Assembly (NCBI GenBank): GCA_041389885.1 | Contig: JAWKRB010000013.1 | Location: forward strand, 62,001-126,000 | Source of the DNA: JAWKRB01 sp041389885 | Lineage (GTDB): Bacteria > Myxococcota_A > Polyangia > Polyangiales > Ga0077539 | Length of the DNA stretch: 64,000 nucleotides | Direction of reading: 5' to 3' | Shown here: positions 26,392 to 35,982 of the stretch, piece by piece | Layout: every line of letters begins with the position of its first letter | Position numbering within the stretch: the stretch's first letter is position 1 | Notes under the pieces: generated by a model | The model's database searches: none | What the model saw: only the letters and a program-made list of their open reading frames with translations | Told to the model about the DNA's origin: nothing | Position numbers and translations under genes: made by a program

Positions 26392-27804
26392 ATGCCGCAC
26401 GACGACCCCTGTTCGTTCGAGGTGGTCGATGAGATCGCCTCGGGGGGCATGGGCACGGTCTACCGCGCGGTGGGCGCGCGGCCGCCTTTCGTCGGGCGCG
26501 TGGTCGCGCTCAAGCGCCTCCACCCCCACCTCGCCAAGGACCCTCACGTCTCGAGCATGTTCGTGGCCGAGGCGCAGCTGCTCGACGGGCTGCGGCATCC
26601 GCGGTGGTCGAAGGTCATCGCCTCGGGCGAGGACGCCGCGAAGTGGATCGCACTCCAGTACGTCCCGGGCGTCGCGCTCGGAGCTCTCATGCTCATACAA
26701 ACGCACAGGCCCGCACCTCATCCCTCTCGGGGTCGCTGCACATCGCCAGCGCGCGTCGCGGAGGCTCCACGCGGCGCACGGTGGCTCCGCGGCGCCGACA
26801 GGCGGCCCGAGGACTGGTGCGGGACGTCAGCCCGCAGAGACATCCTCGTGGGCGTCGACGGCGAGGTCGTGCTGATCGATTTCGGCGTGGCGAAGGTGCG
26901 CGACGCCATGACGCACACCCGCACGGGCGTGGTGAAGGGGAAGCTGGCGTACATGTCGCCCGAGCAGGCGCAGGGCCGCGCGATCGACCGCCGCACCGAC
27001 GTCTTTGCGCTCGGGGTGGTGCTGTGGGAGAGCCTCACGCTGCAGCGGCTCTTTCGCGGCGACGGCGAGCTCGACACGCTGCGCAAGCTCGTCGAGGAGG
27101 CGCCGCAGCCCGTAGCGGCCCTCCGCGCCGACGCGCCCATCGCGCTCGACACGGTGCTCTTTCGCGCGCTCGCGAAGGACGTCGGGGATCGCACCGCGAC
27201 CAGCGCGAAGCTCGCGGCGGAGCTGCGCGCCGTGGGCGAGCGCTGCGTCGGCGGCCCTGAGGAGCTCGCGCGCTTCTTCGCGCGGGTGCTCCCCGAGCGC
27301 TTCGCCGCGCTCCAGCGGCCGGTCGCCGAGCCGCTCGCGGCGGAGCACCTGCAAGACGTGACCGAGCGAACCGTCCTGCCGAATCGTCCGATGACCGAGC
27401 TGGTGCCCTTCGACGGGTGGAGCGGGGCGCGCCGTCGCGGGGGCGCCTCGTCGATCGGCGTCTGGTTCGCGGCCTTCGGGGTGCTCTGCCTCGTCGCGGT
27501 GCTGGCCTTCTACCTCGGGGCGCGCCGCGCGGCGGTGCCGCCCCCGGTGGCGTCGGCGCCGACGCTGTCGCCGCCGCGGCGCGCGGTCTCTCCTGGGGCG
27601 GTGGCCGCGCCTCCCGTGGCGCAGGTCCTGGTCGCGCCTCCCCCGCCGCCCACGCCGTCGCCGCGTGTGGCGGCGCGCCCGCAACCGCCGTCGCGCGCCG
27701 CGTCCGCGCAGCGCCGCGCTGCGCCGGGTCGCCGGGTCGAGCCACCAGGGGAGGCGCCCGCGACCGTGCGCTCGCTGCTTTCGCGCGGTTGGGACGAGCA
27801 CTGA
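26392..27804 (+). CDS. Ser/Thr protein kinase (Hanks type), damaged catalytic loop
   Basis: About 470 residues. Kinase elements: Gly-rich loop IASGGMGTVYRAVG, ATP lysine in VALKRLHPHL, DFG in VLIDFGVAK, and YMSPEQAQGRAIDRRTDVFA. Between about 26690 and 26840 the protein reads as nonsense (THRPAPHPSRGRCTSP and on). Other frames hold parts of the expected region, such as LHIAS and GLVRDVSPQ, so the catalytic H-R-D-V-S-P-Q-N loop is broken by several indels that cancel to restore frame at ILVGVDGEV. A membrane segment (GVWFAAFGVLCLVAVLAFYL) and a Pro/Ala-rich tail complete it. ATG 26392 is chosen over an upstream TTG at 26365. The intact protein would be a membrane-bound kinase, and in this sequence catalysis is not supported. 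Confidence 0.8.
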   Translation: MPHDDPCSFEVVDEIASGGMGTVYRAVGARPPFVGRVVALKRLHPHLAKDPHVSSMFVAEAQLLDGLRHPRWSKVIASGEDAAKWIALQYVPGVALGALMLIQTHRPAPHPSRGRCTSPARVAEAPRGARWLRGADRRPEDWCGTSARRDILVGVDGEVVLIDFGVAKVRDAMTHTRTGVVKGKLAYMSPEQAQGRAIDRRTDVFALGVVLWESLTLQRLFRGDGELDTLRKLVEEAPQPVAALRADAPIALDTVLFRALAKDVGDRTATSAKLAAELRAVGERCVGGPEELARFFARVLPERFAALQRPVAEPLAAEHLQDVTERTVLPNRPMTELVPFDGWSGARRRGGASSIGVWFAAFGVLCLVAVLAFYLGARRAAVPPPVASAPTLSPPRRAVSPGAVAAPPVAQVLVAPPPPPTPSPRVAARPQPPSRAASAQRRAAPGRRVEPPGEAPATVRSLLSRGWDEH

Positions 27805-27826
27805 GCCCGAGGGCCTTCACCACCTC

Positions 27827-27854
27827 GGCGACATGGGCGTCGACGCGGAGTGAG
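27827..27854 (+). repeat. Second copy of the rsmE 3' end (28 bp identical)
   Basis: These 28 bases, containing the codons for GDMGVDAE and the stop, are identical to 22805-22832 at the end of rsmE. The bases just upstream also resemble the rsmE sequence (CACC at the same distance), coding for LHHLGDMGVDAE in an otherwise unoccupied gap between the kinase and GMC oxidoreductase genes. It looks like a fragment of a duplicated rsmE tail. Confidence 0.7.
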
Positions 27855-27859
27855 CGCGC

Positions 27860-29386
27860 TCAGTCTCCGTCGCGGAGCCAGGCGCCCACGCGCTCGCCGA
27901 TCATCAGCACCGCGAGGTGGATGTTCGCCGTGGGGATCGTGGGCATGATCGACGCGTCGGCGAGGTAGAGCCCCTCGACGCCGCGCACCCGCCCGCGCCC
28001 GTCGCACACCGCGTCGGGGTCGTCGTCGGCGCCCATGGGCGCGGTGCCGCTGGGGTGGTAGCCCGAGTCGCAGTGCGTGGGCAGCATCGCCTCGACCTTC
28101 GCGCGGTCGCGGAGCACCGACTCGCGAGGCCACAGCACCCGCGCGAGGTCACGCAGCGGCGCGGTGTGCGCGAGCTCGCGAATGAGGCTGAGACCCTGCC
28201 ACGCGATCGCGCGGTCGCGGGGGTGCGAGAAGAGCTTCGAGCGCACGCGGGGCGCGGCGCGGGGGTCGAGGGAGGTCCAGCGCACCTCGCCGCGGGAGGC
28301 GGTCTTGCCGACGTGCATCATCATCGACACGCCGGGGAGCTGCATCGAGGGAAAGGCCCAGAACGACCCCGGCTGCACCTGCAGCCCGCCGGGAAAGTCT
28401 TCGCCCTCGGCGCGGGTGCGCAGCGCCACCTGAATGAGCGGGTGCGACACGTCGGAGATCCCGCGCTTCGGCCAGAGGAACACCGCCGTGCCCGGGTGAT
28501 CGAGGAGCCTCGCGCCCACCCCCGGCACCACCGCCACCGTCGCCACCCCGAGTCGCGACAGCGCGTCGCGCGGGCCGATGCCCGAGCGCAGGAGCATCCC
28601 CGGCGACGCCAGCGCCCCCGCGGCGAGGACCACCCGCTCGCAGCGCACCGTGCGGCGCACGCCGTGGGTCTCGAGGTCGACCCCCACCGCGCGCCCCGCG
28701 GAGACGATCACCTTGTGCGCCAACGTGTTCGGGAGGATCCGGAGGTTCTTTCTCGCGCGGGTCTCGGGGGTGAGCCAGGCCTTCGCGGCGTTCTGGCGCA
28801 CGCCGTCGACCTTGTTCATCGGGTGCGGTCCCACGCCCTCGGCGTCGGGTCGGTTGTGGTCCCGCACCGAGGCGAAGCCCAGGGAGCGCGCGGCCTCGAC
28901 GAAGGCGCCCTGCCAGGTCGTGAGCTCGTCGGGCCCGTGGCGGCGAATGGCCAGCGGACCGTCCCTCCCGTGGATCGCGTCGTCGGTGTCGGCGTCGAGG
29001 TCGCGCTCGAGGCGCATGAAGGCCGGGAGGCACTGGTCCCAGGTCCAGTCGCGCAGGCCGAGGGAGGCCCACTCGTCGTAGTCGGCCGGAACGCCCCGGA
29101 GCGCGATGCAGGTGTTCACCGCCGACGACCCGCCGACGACCCGTCCCCGGGGCAGCGGAAAGGGCAGCCGCTGCGGCGCCGAGGGCCGGTGGGTGTACCC
29201 CCAGTCGTGCTCGCGCATCGAGTTGCGCGTGCCGTCGCGCAGGTCGTCGGGGAGCGCGCCGGGGTAGTCGGGGCCGGCCTCGACGAGCAGCACCTCGCGG
29301 TCGCTGCGCTCGGTGACGCGCGCGGCGATCACGCACCCCGCGGAGCCCGCGCCGACAACAACGGTGTGCGCGTAGAGGTCCCGCAT
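27860..29386 (-). CDS. GMC family FAD-dependent oxidoreductase
   Basis: 508 residues, about the usual length for bacterial choline-dehydrogenase-like alcohol oxidases/dehydrogenases. FAD binding: VVVGAGSAGCVIAARVTE and LLVEAGPDY. GMC signature 1 is RGRVVGGSSAVNTCIALRG, and signature 2 is AAGALASPGMLLRSGIGP. The C-terminal active-site region includes the histidine in GYHPSGTAPMG and the segment YLADASIMPTIPTANIHLAV. No signal is visible, so it is probably cytoplasmic. Substrate not predictable beyond an alcohol. It converges with the kinase locus, and its start at 29386 is followed on the same strand by a VCBS-type lipoprotein gene ending just before it. Confidence 0.88.
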   Translation of the reverse strand: MRDLYAHTVVVGAGSAGCVIAARVTERSDREVLLVEAGPDYPGALPDDLRDGTRNSMREHDWGYTHRPSAPQRLPFPLPRGRVVGGSSAVNTCIALRGVPADYDEWASLGLRDWTWDQCLPAFMRLERDLDADTDDAIHGRDGPLAIRRHGPDELTTWQGAFVEAARSLGFASVRDHNRPDAEGVGPHPMNKVDGVRQNAAKAWLTPETRARKNLRILPNTLAHKVIVSAGRAVGVDLETHGVRRTVRCERVVLAAGALASPGMLLRSGIGPRDALSRLGVATVAVVPGVGARLLDHPGTAVFLWPKRGISDVSHPLIQVALRTRAEGEDFPGGLQVQPGSFWAFPSMQLPGVSMMMHVGKTASRGEVRWTSLDPRAAPRVRSKLFSHPRDRAIAWQGLSLIRELAHTAPLRDLARVLWPRESVLRDRAKVEAMLPTHCDSGYHPSGTAPMGADDDPDAVCDGRGRVRGVEGLYLADASIMPTIPTANIHLAVLMIGERVGAWLRDGD

Positions 29387-29387
29387 C

Positions 29388-31377
29388 TCAGCGCGCGACG
29401 AGCCGCACAGGGCTGGAGTACACCGCGTCGACCACGGTGGAGGTGATGTCCGTGCCGCTCAATCCGAAGGTCACGAAGCCGTGCTGGGTGGTGCTGCGCG
29501 AGCGCAGCGACCAGTAGCGACCCCGCACCCCGGCGCCCGGCGTGCCGGCGATGATCGATCCCACCGGGGCGCGCCACGTGAAGGTGCCTGCGATGCTCGT
29601 GGCGAAGCCCCCGCGATGGACCCTCATCACGTTGATCCCGTCGAGCACCACCGCGTCGTCGGGGAGCACCGGCTCGAGGTCCCCCGGCAAGACCACCGCC
29701 GCCGAGCCGCTCGCCGTGCCCAGCGGGTTCGCGAGCATGCGAAAGCCCGCGCCGTTGTACTGGTAGATGTTCACCCGCTGCGTCGTGGGGTCTCGAATCA
29801 CCAGCTCGCTCACGCCGTTGCCGGTCAGGTCACCGCCGCTCGCGAGGATCGAACCGAAGGTCCCGCTGGTCGAAGGCGTCGGCGGCTCGAGGACGATCGG
29901 AGTAGGGTTCCCGGCGACGAAGACCATGACCCGCCCGCCGGCTCCGAGGGCGACATCGGGGAGGCTGTCGCCGGTGAGGTCCGCGCCCGCGGCCACCGCC
30001 GAGATCGGCGCCGACGCCACCAGCGGGGTGCGCGGCAAGACGGCGTTGGCCTCGGTCAACGACGAGACCAGCAGCACGCGGCCGGTGCCGTCGAGGTGAC
30101 CCACCTCGGTGCGCCCGTCCCCGTCGCGGTCGCCGAGGCCAGCGGAACCTGCGTGCCCCAGATCAGTTGGGACAATCGCCCCCGACCGCGAGCTGGATCG
30201 GCGCGCTCGTCAGCCCCGCGGGGCCGCGCCTGGGTAAGTGCAGCGCCCTCACCAGGCCGACGGCCCATCACATGCGTCGCGGCAGCCGTCGCCGTTCATG
30301 TCGCCCACCGCGGCGTCGCGATGGGCGTCGAGGCGTTGGGGGGGGGAGGCGTCGGCGACGGAGCCCCTGAACGAAGCCCCCGCCAGGGCCATCCGCTGCA
30401 CGAGGACCTGCGTCGAGGTCGCCATCAACGCGAGTCGGCAGCCATTGTCGAAGTCAGGCCAGGTCCCCCAGTGCGTGGGCGCGTAAGCGCCGAGGTCGCG
30501 GGCCGCGAGCGCGACGGCGCCAGAGCGTGGTGCAGTCGCGGCCCGCGCCCCGCTGCGTGAGCGCGAGGCAGTAGTGCCCAGGGCCCGAGAGCACGAGGGT
30601 GGTCGTGCCCCCGGTGACGGCCGTGGAGAGGCTCTCCTGGTCACACCCGACCCCCGCGGCGAGGTGAAGGGTGAGGGCGGCGCTGGCAGGCTCGAAGCGG
30701 ACCGTGATCGCGCGGCCGAAATTGCGCTCGTTGGGCATCGGCGAGACGATCCGAATCGTCGGCGGACAGCGCGTGGAGACCGGAGCCCCGAGGTCCGTCG
30801 GTACGTCGACCACGTCGCGCACCGGGGGCGCGTCGACCACGTCGTGCACCGGGGGCGCGTCGACCACGTCGCGCACGGGAGGCCCGTCGAGGATGTCGAC
30901 CGTGTCGTCGACGGGGGCGTCGCGCACCGTCGGGAGGTCCACGGGGAGCGGCGCGTCGAGCGCGTCCATCGACGCCGGGACGTCGATCGGCGCGATGACG
31001 TCGTCGGCGTCGTCGGCGTCTCTCGCGGCAGGGAGGTCGGGCGCCCCGACGTCGAGCCCCGCGTCGAGCCCCGCGTCGAGCCCCGCGTCGAGCCCCGCGT
31101 CGAGCCCCGCGTCGACCCCCGCGTCGACCCCCGCGTCGAGCCCCGCGTCGACCCCCGCGCACGAGCCCGGCGAGGCGGCGCTTGAGGTGTAGCGAAAGCC
31201 GCTGGGGCACAGCGACATCGAGACGGGCGCGGCGCAGTATCCGCCCACGCACCGCGCCCCCGGCTCGCTGTCGCACGCGCGGTCTCCCCCCGCCTGATCG
31301 CAGCGGTAGGGCGCCGCGGGGTTCAGGCACGACGCCGCCGCGAGGGCGAGCCCGACGAGCGCGCGCCTCAAGGCCAC
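29388..31377 (-). CDS. FG-GAP/VCBS-type lipoprotein with LDAG repeats, frameshifted
   Basis: Start at GTG 31377 (or TTG 31371, which would overlap the previous stop). The signal ALVGLALAAASC carries the lipobox, followed by a Cys-rich stretch, then nine LDAG/VDAG repeats and a VVDAPPV repeat. Middle and C-terminal parts contain calcium-loop-like propeller motifs: AGADLTGDSLPDVALG, GGDLTGNGVSELVIRD and VGDMNGDGCRDACDG, which resemble FG-GAP/VCBS repeats. Frames change between about 30100 and 30540 (two or three indels). Full-length product about 660 residues. It probably displays a propeller on the cell surface. The last 230 residues (29388-30104) are intact. Confidence 0.65.
30805..30885 (-). 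repeat. 27-bp tandem repeat, three units
   Basis: Three 27-base units (30805-30831, 30832-30858, 30859-30885) encode VRDVVDAPP-type blocks. Differences between them are a few substitutions. Confidence 0.9.
31051..31158 (-). repeat. 12-bp tandem repeat, nine units
   Basis: Nine contiguous 12-base units, differing mainly at one codon, encode the L/V-D-A-G linker just after the Cys-rich N-terminus of the VCBS-type lipoprotein. Exact copies in a row make slippage likely. Confidence 0.92.
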
Positions 31378-32087
31378 CGCGCGCCCAGGGTGAGCGCGAC
31401 GCGGTCGCTCCCGACGGCGACGTCGACGGTCGGGCCGCGGGGCGCGAGCACGCGCCAGAGCACGCCCGCGAGCGCCGCCGCGGAGCCCGTCGCGAGCAGC
31501 GCGATGCCCGCCGTGTGCTGCGCCGACGCGCCGTCGAGGCGCTCCTGCCGCGCGAGCTCGCTCGGCGCCGACGAGGCGTCGCCCTGGCTCCCGCCCGCGG
31601 CGACCATCAGCCCCACGCCCACGCCCGCCACCACCGCGCCCGCGCCGAGCACGATCCACGGTCCCGCGCCGGGGCCTCGCGACGCGCTCGCGGCGGGGCG
31701 CGCGGGGACCCTCGGCGCCGCGGGGGGAGGGCGCGCGGCGAGGGCCCGGGCCTCGGCGTCGAGGGTGGCGAGCTCCCCCTCGAGGGTCGCGCGCTCGGGC
31801 ACGTCGGGGCGCGCCACGAGGTAGCGCCGCAGGGCGTTCACCGCCCGCTCGGGGTCGCCCATCGCGCGGTGGCAGCGGTAGATGTTGAAGAGCAGGTCGG
31901 GGTTGCCCCGGAGGGCGAAGACGCGCTCGAAGGCCTCAAGAGCGCGACGGAAATTCCCGGCCTCGAAGGCCTCGATGCCGACCGAGAAGACCGCGCCGGG
32001 GTCTTGCGGCAGGGGCTGCGCCTCCGCGCGACCCGCCGCGATCGCCCCCGCCAGAACCAGCCCCATGACGAAGCGCCTCGCGACCAT
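31368..32087 (-). CDS. TPR-domain protein with a signal peptide and C-terminal membrane helix
   Basis: About 239 residues. The signal is MVARRFVMGLVLAGAIAAGRAEAQ, cut after AEA. TPR-like helices follow: SVGIEAFEAGNFRRALEAFE and LLFNIYRCHRAMGDPERAVNAL. A charged spacer is followed by hydrophobic segments (GPWIVLGAGAVVAGVGVGLM and TAGIALLATGSAAALAGVLW). AAGGAG sits 5 nt upstream of the ATG. The end, VALTLGARWP, overlaps the start of the following VCBS-type lipoprotein. This kind of periplasmic TPR protein accompanies secretion or surface complexes in myxobacteria. Confidence 0.75.
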   Translation of the reverse strand: MVARRFVMGLVLAGAIAAGRAEAQPLPQDPGAVFSVGIEAFEAGNFRRALEAFERVFALRGNPDLLFNIYRCHRAMGDPERAVNALRRYLVARPDVPERATLEGELATLDAEARALAARPPPAAPRVPARPAASASRGPGAGPWIVLGAGAVVAGVGVGLMVAAGGSQGDASSAPSELARQERLDGASAQHTAGIALLATGSAAALAGVLWRVLAPRGPTVDVAVGSDRVALTLGARWP

Positions 32088-32168
32088 CGAGGCTCCTTGG
32101 TAGCACGACCCGAGCCGATCCCCGAAGCGCGCGACCGCGCCGTCGGCGCCGCCGTGTAGGATCGCGCC

Positions 32169-34160
32169 GTGCGCGCGTCGAGAACCCTGCCCCTGCTGCT
32201 CGCCCTGAGCGCCTGCGAGTCGTCGACCCCTCCCGCGGCGGACGCGGCCGTCGCCGACCGGCCCTCGCGGCTGCTCCCCGACGAGCACCCGGCGTGCGCG
32301 CGGCGCAACCCCCTGCGCGAGCCCTTCTTCGGCGACCTGCACGTGCACACCGCGCTGTCGTTCGACGCCGCCACCTGGGGCACCCGCGCGCGCCCCGCGG
32401 ACGCCTACCGCTTCGCCCGCGGCGAGGCGATCGGCCTCTCGCCCTACGACGCGAACGGCCGCCCCACCCGCACCGCGCGGCTCTCGCGCCCGCTCGATTT
32501 CGCCGCGGTCACCGACCACTCGGAGTTCCTCGCGGAGACCTCCCTGTGCACCACGCCGGGCTCCGCCCTCTACGACTCGCGCACCTGCCGCGAGCAGCGC
32601 GAGACGCGCTTCGTCGCCGCCCTCGACTACGCGCTCCCGCTCTCGTCGGCGACGCCCGTGCGCCCCGCGATCTGCCGCGACGACGACGGCACCTGCCAGC
32701 GCGCCCTGGGCGCCGTGTGGGAGGAGGTGCAGCGCGCCGCGGAGGACGCCTACGACCGCACCGACGCGTGCCGCTTCACGAGCTTCGTGGGCTACGAGTG
32801 GACGGGCTCGCCCGGCGCCAACAACCTGCACCGCAACGTGATCTTTCGCAGCCGGAGGGTCCCCGAGACGCCCACGTCGTACATCGAGGCGCCCACGCCC
32901 GACCGGCTCTGGTCGGCGCTGGAGCGCGACTGCCTCGCGGCGGGCACCGGCTGCGACGCGCTGGCGATCCCGCACAACTCGAACCAGTCCGCCGGGCTGA
33001 TGTTCAACCCCGTGACCGAGGACCGCCGCCCCTACGACGCCGCCTTCGCCCGCCGCCGCGCCGCCCTCGAGCCCCTCGTCGAGGTCTACCAGCACAAGGG
33101 CAGCTCGGAGTGCATCGCCGGCGCCGCCAGCGTGCTCGCGAGCGAAGACGAGGCGTGCGGCTTCGAGCAGCTCACCGCGCCCCCCTGCGCCGCGCCCAAC
33201 GACCCGCCGGGGTGCACGCCGCGGTGCTCCGTCGCGGGAGGTCTGGGCCTCGCGGGCGACTGCGTCGAGCCGGGAGACTTCGTGCGCCCTGCGCTGCGCC
33301 GGGGGCTCTCGGAGTTCCTTCGCACCGGCGCCGACCCCTTTCACCTGGGCTTCATCGCCAGCACCGACACCCACAACGCCACGCCAGGGAACACCGACGA
33401 AGACGTCTTTCCCGGCCACGCCGGGCGGGGCGACGACACCCCCGAGGGGCTGCTCACCCCGCCGGGGGGACGTCCCATCTCGGTTCGGCTGAACAGCCCC
33501 GGAGGCCTCGCGGTGCTCTGGGCCGAAGAGAACTCCCGCGAGTCGCTCTTCGCCGCGATGCGACGTCGCGAGAGCTACGCGACCAGCGGCACGCGGGTGG
33601 TGGTGCGCTTCTTCGGGGGGTGGTCCCTGGGCGAGGGGCTGTGCGACGCGCGAGACCTTGCGGCGCAAGGGTATGCGCGCGGCGTGCCCATGGGCTCCGA
33701 CCTCCCCACGCGGCCCTCGGGCGCGGGCGCGCCCTCGTTCGTGCTCTCGGCCCTGCGCGACGCGATGGGCTCTCCCCTCGCGACCCTCGAGGTCGTCAAG
33801 CTCTGGGCCGACGCCGCGGGCACCCACGAGCGCGTCTACCGCGTCGCGGGCGGAGACTCCGCCGCGGGGGTCGACACCGCCACCTGCGCGCCCACGGGCG
33901 CCCCCGGCGCGAGCGCCCTCTGCGCGAGCTGGAGCGACCCCGGCTTCGACCCCGCGCAGCCCGCGCTCTGGTACGCGCGGGTGCTCGAAGACCCCTCGTG
34001 CCGCTGGAGCCGGCGGCTCTGCAACACCCTCCGCGTCGACTGCGCGGCGACGCCGAGCGACTCGCCCCTGCGCGCGTGCTGCGACGGCGCCCTGCCCGAC
34101 ACCGTGCAGGAGCGCGCGTGGACCTCGCCCATCTGGTACCTCCCGCCCCGCGCGCCCTGA
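32169..34160 (+). CDS. DUF3604 domain lipoprotein
   Basis: A 663-residue protein starting with GTG 32169. Signal MRASRTLPLLLALSAC with the lipobox. The DUF3604 domain shows LREPFFGDLHVHTALSFDA and FAAVTDHSEFLAE, both like the metal sites of PHP-type phosphoesterases, with further HNSNQSAG and HLGFIASTDTHNATPGN blocks. DUF3604 proteins are uncharacterised, and a hydrolase role is suggested by the histidines. A Cys-rich segment (TAPPCAAPNDPPGCTPRC) lies in the middle, and there is also a C-terminal Cys pair. The next gene begins 35 bp downstream. Confidence 0.82.
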   Translation: MRASRTLPLLLALSACESSTPPAADAAVADRPSRLLPDEHPACARRNPLREPFFGDLHVHTALSFDAATWGTRARPADAYRFARGEAIGLSPYDANGRPTRTARLSRPLDFAAVTDHSEFLAETSLCTTPGSALYDSRTCREQRETRFVAALDYALPLSSATPVRPAICRDDDGTCQRALGAVWEEVQRAAEDAYDRTDACRFTSFVGYEWTGSPGANNLHRNVIFRSRRVPETPTSYIEAPTPDRLWSALERDCLAAGTGCDALAIPHNSNQSAGLMFNPVTEDRRPYDAAFARRRAALEPLVEVYQHKGSSECIAGAASVLASEDEACGFEQLTAPPCAAPNDPPGCTPRCSVAGGLGLAGDCVEPGDFVRPALRRGLSEFLRTGADPFHLGFIASTDTHNATPGNTDEDVFPGHAGRGDDTPEGLLTPPGGRPISVRLNSPGGLAVLWAEENSRESLFAAMRRRESYATSGTRVVVRFFGGWSLGEGLCDARDLAAQGYARGVPMGSDLPTRPSGAGAPSFVLSALRDAMGSPLATLEVVKLWADAAGTHERVYRVAGGDSAAGVDTATCAPTGAPGASALCASWSDPGFDPAQPALWYARVLEDPSCRWSRRLCNTLRVDCAATPSDSPLRACCDGALPDTVQERAWTSPIWYLPPRAP

Positions 34161-34194
34161 CGCCGGGTTCGAGCTCTGGCACCCTCCCGCGCCC

Positions 34195-35970
34195 ATGCGC
34201 AGCGTTCACAGCCTCGACGGCAAGCACTTCGCCTTCTCCGACGGCTTCGGGCTCACGCGGGTCTCGCTGCCCGCGAAGGTGAAGACCGAGCGAAAGATCA
34301 CCTCGGGGCACGACGCGCTGCTGAGCGCCGACCCCACGCGCACGCAGCTCCTCGCGTGGCGGCAGAACTGGGACTCGATGCATCACCTGAGCTTTCCCGA
34401 GCTCAAATCGCTCACGAAGATCGACCGCTTTCAGCTCTCGCAGTCGGTGCTGGCGGATGGAGGCTTCGTCGAGATCCGCTCGCACTACGGCTCCGAGGCG
34501 GCGACCACCGCGCGGCGCTGGAGCGCCCCCGCGACCTCCGAGGCGCCGGTCGACATCGCCCTGCTCGACGCGCCCACCTGCGAGGGGCTGCGCGTCGACG
34601 GCGCGGTCGACGGCCCCGCGTGGGCGCCGCTGCAGAGCGCCTCGTCGGGCGTGTGGGCCGTGCTCCGGGGCAGCCCGAGAACGCTCTACGTCGGAGACTT
34701 CTCCGAGCGCCCGGTGCGGCTGCGCTGGCGCGCGCCCGTGGCCTTCGCCGCGGGAGACCTCGTCACGCTCCACCCCTTCGACGACGGGCGCGTGGCGCTC
34801 TGCGCGTTCTCGCCCCGGCGCCGCGAGGCCACCGTCGCGCGCTTCTCGGTGAGCGGCCGCGTCGAGGTGATGCGCACGCTACCGGCGGTCGCGCCCCCGG
34901 CGCTGCTCTCGCCCGACGCCGCGCTGCACCAGCCCGACGACGCGCGCGTGCTGCGAACCTCCCTCGACGACGGGAGCGCCGTCAGCTTCGCGCTCCCCGA
35001 GGCGATGCAGGGCCCCGGGCGCCCCTTCGGCGAGGGGGCGGCGATGAAGTTTCTGCCCTGGGACGCGGAGGCGGTGCTGGACCTCGGGAGCGGCGCGGCG
35101 CTCTCGCGCAAGCTCAGCGACGTCGACGCGCCCGTGCGGCGCTTCATGCGCGAGCGGGTGCGCGAGATCAACGCGTTCGGATACCCCGGCGGGCTGGCGA
35201 TCGAGCTCAAGAACCTCGACGTGAACCCCGCGCGCAAGGACTACGGATTCAGCTGGGACAGCTCCCTCGGCGACGGGTCCCTCCACGGATACCTCGCCGG
35301 CGGAGCGCTCTCCGCGCTCACCGACGACGACGTCCTGCGCGACCTCGACGGCTGGCGCTGGAGCGTGGGCAGCCGCGTCTCCCTCTCCCCCCCCGCGAAG
35401 CCCTGGGACCTCGACGAGGTCGACGAGGCCCTCGGCGTGCTCGAAGCGCGGGGCCTGCCGTTGCTGGAGGCGCTGCAGTGCCTCCCCGACGCGTACGACT
35501 TCTGGGGCAACGGCCCCGCCCCGCGGCGCGCGGCGTTCACCGCAGAGGGCGCGCGGCGCTTTCTCTCCGCGATGGTCTTCGCGATGACCGCGCGGAGCGC
35601 CCAGGGGCTGCGCGCGGCGGCGCGCGAGGGCCACGCGTCGGTGTCCGCGGAGCGCGTCGTCGAGGCGCTGCGAGGGCTCCCCCAGCACCGCGGGCCGCGC
35701 GTGGGCTACCACGTCCTCGACCTGCTCTCGGCGGTCGCGGTGAACGCCCTGGGCGCCGACGCGCTCGGGGTGATCGCGGGCCTCGGCGCCGCGCCGGAGA
35801 GCTGGCGCAACGGCCTCGGGACCCTGCTCGAAGGCTCCCTGCGTTGGCTCCTCTCGTCGTCTCCCGACCGCGACGCCGCGGTCTCGCGCCTGCGCGCCGC
35901 GACGCACGTGGCCTCGGTCACGCTCTACCTCGATCGTGCCCTCTACACCCTCAGCGCCACCGGGGGCTGA
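34195..35970 (+). CDS. Hypothetical protein with N-terminal propeller-like repeats
   Basis: 591 residues, no signal peptide and no recognised family. The N-terminal half has beta-rich repeats (HSLDGKHFAFSDGFGLTRVS, LSADPTRTQLLAW, LVTLHPFDDGRVALCAF) suggesting a propeller. The C-terminal half is helical, with DEVDEALGVLEARGLPLLEA and a repeated aromatic/hydrophobic pattern. It is intact with uniform codon use, so it is a real gene. It begins 35 bp after the DUF3604 gene with no strong ribosome-binding site. Function unknown. Confidence 0.65.
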   Translation: MRSVHSLDGKHFAFSDGFGLTRVSLPAKVKTERKITSGHDALLSADPTRTQLLAWRQNWDSMHHLSFPELKSLTKIDRFQLSQSVLADGGFVEIRSHYGSEAATTARRWSAPATSEAPVDIALLDAPTCEGLRVDGAVDGPAWAPLQSASSGVWAVLRGSPRTLYVGDFSERPVRLRWRAPVAFAAGDLVTLHPFDDGRVALCAFSPRRREATVARFSVSGRVEVMRTLPAVAPPALLSPDAALHQPDDARVLRTSLDDGSAVSFALPEAMQGPGRPFGEGAAMKFLPWDAEAVLDLGSGAALSRKLSDVDAPVRRFMRERVREINAFGYPGGLAIELKNLDVNPARKDYGFSWDSSLGDGSLHGYLAGGALSALTDDDVLRDLDGWRWSVGSRVSLSPPAKPWDLDEVDEALGVLEARGLPLLEALQCLPDAYDFWGNGPAPRRAAFTAEGARRFLSAMVFAMTARSAQGLRAAAREGHASVSAERVVEALRGLPQHRGPRVGYHVLDLLSAVAVNALGADALGVIAGLGAAPESWRNGLGTLLEGSLRWLLSSSPDRDAAVSRLRAATHVASVTLYLDRALYTLSATGG

Positions 35971-35982
35971 GCGGCCCGCGCC

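Noticed and set aside
31051..31158. Regular tandem units (here and at 24882, 53073 and others) considered as CRISPR.
   Set aside because: The units are contiguous without spacers, are 12-27 bp, and keep the reading frame of lipoprotein linkers.
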